Shown piece after piece: positions 23,800-25,136 of a stretch of DNA of 25,136 nt (position 1 is its first letter; each line of letters begins with the position of its first letter). The notes under the pieces are model-generated. The model had not been told where the DNA came from. It did not search any database and saw nothing but the letters and a program-made list of their open reading frames with translations. Source of the DNA: Citromicrobium sp. (GTDB taxonomy: Bacteria; Pseudomonadota; Alphaproteobacteria; Sphingomonadales; Sphingomonadaceae); contig QFNA01000066.1 of the NCBI GenBank assembly GCA_003248395.1, forward strand, positions 1 to 25,136, in the 5' to 3' direction. A program made the position numbers and the translations under genes.

Positions 23800-24575
23800 C
23801 GGCGGACTGCCTTCGTGAAAAGGCGATAGAAATTGTCGGTCGTGTAACGCGCCAGTTCTTCGACAGGCTCGCCACGGAGGTCGGCTAGGAATTCGGCCGT
23901 GTCTCGTACAAAAGCGGGCTCGCATGGTTTCCCGCGGTGGGGGACAGGCGCGAGAAATGGACTGTCGGTTTCGACAAGAATGCGATCTGCGGGAATTTCC
24001 TTCGCAAATTCCTGTAGTTCCCTTGCATTCTTGAAGGTGACGATGCCCGAAATCGACACGGTTAGTCCCAGCTCGAGAACAGCCTTTCCAAAAGCCGCGG
24101 ACGCGGTGAAGCAGTGGATCAACGCCGGGAAGGCGCCCTTCCCCAACTGCTGCTCCAGGATGCTGAGCGTATCTTCCTCAGCATCGCGCGTGTGAATGAT
24201 GACCGGCAGCTGCAATTCGCGCGCGGCATCGATGTGCATTGTAAAAAGCTGCTTCTGCGCATCGCGATCCGAGTGGTCGTAATAATAGTCGAGACCTGTT
24301 TCCCCCACACCAATAACCTTTGGATGCTGTAAGGCCGCCAGAAGTTCAGCCCGCGTCAGATCGGTGTGCTCGTCTGCGTTGTGCGGGTGGATACCGACAC
24401 TCGCGTAGACGTCGTCGTGTTCGCTGGCAGTTGCAACAACCTGATCCCACTCCGACTGCTTAGTCGAGATGTTGAGCATTGCGCCGACACCGGCCCTCCT
24501 CGCGCGACCGAGCGCTCCCTCCTGATCTTCAACGAGGCCTTCGTATTCGAGATGGCAATGGCTATCGACCAGCAT
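23796..24575 (-). CDS. TatD-family metal-dependent hydrolase (YcfH type)
   Basis: The 259-residue TIM-barrel enzyme belongs to the TatD deoxyribonuclease family. Metal-binding residues are visible: His6 and His8 in VDSHCHLE, Glu92 in GVGETGLDYYY, His128 in VIIHTRD, His154 in LIHCF and Asp204 in VETDSPFLAP. Characterised relatives degrade DNA or trim damaged nucleotides; the in vivo role of the YcfH branch, which is linked to metG-type neighbourhoods, is not settled. I choose the ATG at 24575, which shares a base with the metG stop (TGATG). A GTG directly before it (24578) would add one residue. The 3' end overlaps the next gene by four bases. Confidence 0.92.
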   Translation of the reverse strand: MLVDSHCHLEYEGLVEDQEGALGRARRAGVGAMLNISTKQSEWDQVVATASEHDDVYASVGIHPHNADEHTDLTRAELLAALQHPKVIGVGETGLDYYYDHSDRDAQKQLFTMHIDAARELQLPVIIHTRDAEEDTLSILEQQLGKGAFPALIHCFTASAAFGKAVLELGLTVSISGIVTFKNARELQEFAKEIPADRILVETDSPFLAPVPHRGKPCEPAFVRDTAEFLADLRGEPVEELARYTTDNFYRLFTKAVRR

Positions 24576-25136
24576 CACGCCGGCTCTGCTTCGGGAAGCT
24601 CGAGACGCGGGAATACCGGAACAGGCTTTTCGATGACATGGCCAGCATCGAGGAGTGCCTGCATCCGGCCGTCGTCTGCCAGATCGGCATAGGTCCGCCG
24701 GTCTTTAGCGATGCCCAGTTGATCAAGCGCAGCCGCGGCCTTTTCGGGTATGACGGGCTGGATAGCGATAGCTAGATCCCGGATCGCCATGAAAAGAACC
24801 TGCAAGACAGCCTTCATCCGGGGTGGATCGGTCTTTTTAAGAGTCCATGGAGCCTGCTCGTCTACATAGGCATTGCAGGCGAAAACCGCCTTCAGCCAGG
24901 CTTCGATTCCCACACTGAAGTTCAAGGCCTCGAATTCGGCGGGTAACGTCTCGCGGCACGCGCTCTGTACCTTTTCGAGCAACGCCTTGTCATCGCTATT
25001 GGTCGCGAAGGTTTCTAGCTTTCCGTCCATGTTCTTTTGGATCATCGACAAGGTGCGCTGCGCGAGATTGCCGAAACTGTTCGCAAGTTCCGCATTCACT
25101 TTGTTTACAAGCGCTTCCGCCGAATAGCTTCCATCT
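24575..25136 (-). CDS. metG: methionyl-tRNA synthetase, C-terminal part
   Basis: The frame enters from the right window edge and ends at 24575, leaving about 186 residues of the C-terminus. The sequence DGSYSAEALVNKVNAELANSFGNLAQRTLSMI near the edge (split here as DGSYSAEALV and NAELANSFGNLAQR) is the start of the helical anticodon-binding domain of MetRS. AYVDEQAPWTLKK and LAIAIQPVIPEKAAAALDQLG are later family blocks. MetRS charges initiator and elongator tRNA with methionine. No C-terminal dimerisation (EMAP-like) domain is present; the protein ends soon after the anticodon domain. The catalytic domain is outside the window. Confidence 0.93.
   Translation of the reverse strand, partial: DGSYSAEALVNKVNAELANSFGNLAQRTLSMIQKNMDGKLETFATNSDDKALLEKVQSACRETLPAEFEALNFSVGIEAWLKAVFACNAYVDEQAPWTLKKTDPPRMKAVLQVLFMAIRDLAIAIQPVIPEKAAAALDQLGIAKDRRTYADLADDGRMQALLDAGHVIEKPVPVFPRLELPEAEPA

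Overview
The window is a chromosomal stretch of a GC-rich alphaproteobacterium, most likely a member of Sphingomonadales and probably of the Erythrobacteraceae. The support is the order nifR3/dusB-ntrB-ntrC-ntrY-ntrX-hfq-hflX, the lipA-ratA pair facing ispDF-cinA, a TadG-type pilus protein, a fused IspDF and a tandem two-domain Hfq. The family assignment is inference from gene content and not from a database search. Genes are tightly packed. No insertion sequence, prophage, CRISPR array, tRNA or rRNA was seen, and no gene-free stretch exceeds 300 bases.

Layout. 1-321 (-) is the N-terminus of a TadG-like protein, cut by the window edge. 506-1604 (+) holds a squalene/phytoene-synthase-fold protein and a membrane-anchored EF-hand protein. 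They converge on trmFO (1612-2979, -), which diverges from a YhhN-family membrane protein (3032-3706, +). gyrA (3842-6685, -) diverges from an exported TPR-like protein (6960-8231, +). A strong shared hairpin terminator separates the latter from a NYN-LOTUS protein (8304-9029, -), followed by a beta-carbonic anhydrase (9066-9704, -). lipA-ratA (+) converge on ispDF-pncC (-).

The core is a roughly 9 kb run of seven co-oriented genes (12926-21981): dusB, ntrB, ntrC, ntrY, ntrX, hfq and hflX. The first genes overlap by four bases. It joins nitrogen sensing (NtrBC), a membrane redox/nitrogen sensor pair (NtrYX), RNA-based regulation (Hfq) and ribosome rescue (HflX). Two places look abnormal. dusB lacks its N-terminal flavin-binding strand and loop, and only 37 bases separate it from divergent ispDF. 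hfq has a good ribosome-binding site whose ATGs lie in the wrong frames for the Hfq domain.

The last block (-) is metG (partial)-tatD-phnP-like hydrolase-58-residue membrane protein, each overlapping the next by one to four bases, then mazG after a short AT-rich gap. The 58-residue gene is easily missed.

No clearly new biological system is visible. The points most worth checking are the tandem Hfq with its start/frame conflict, the truncated DusB at the head of the ntr cluster, and the small membrane protein.
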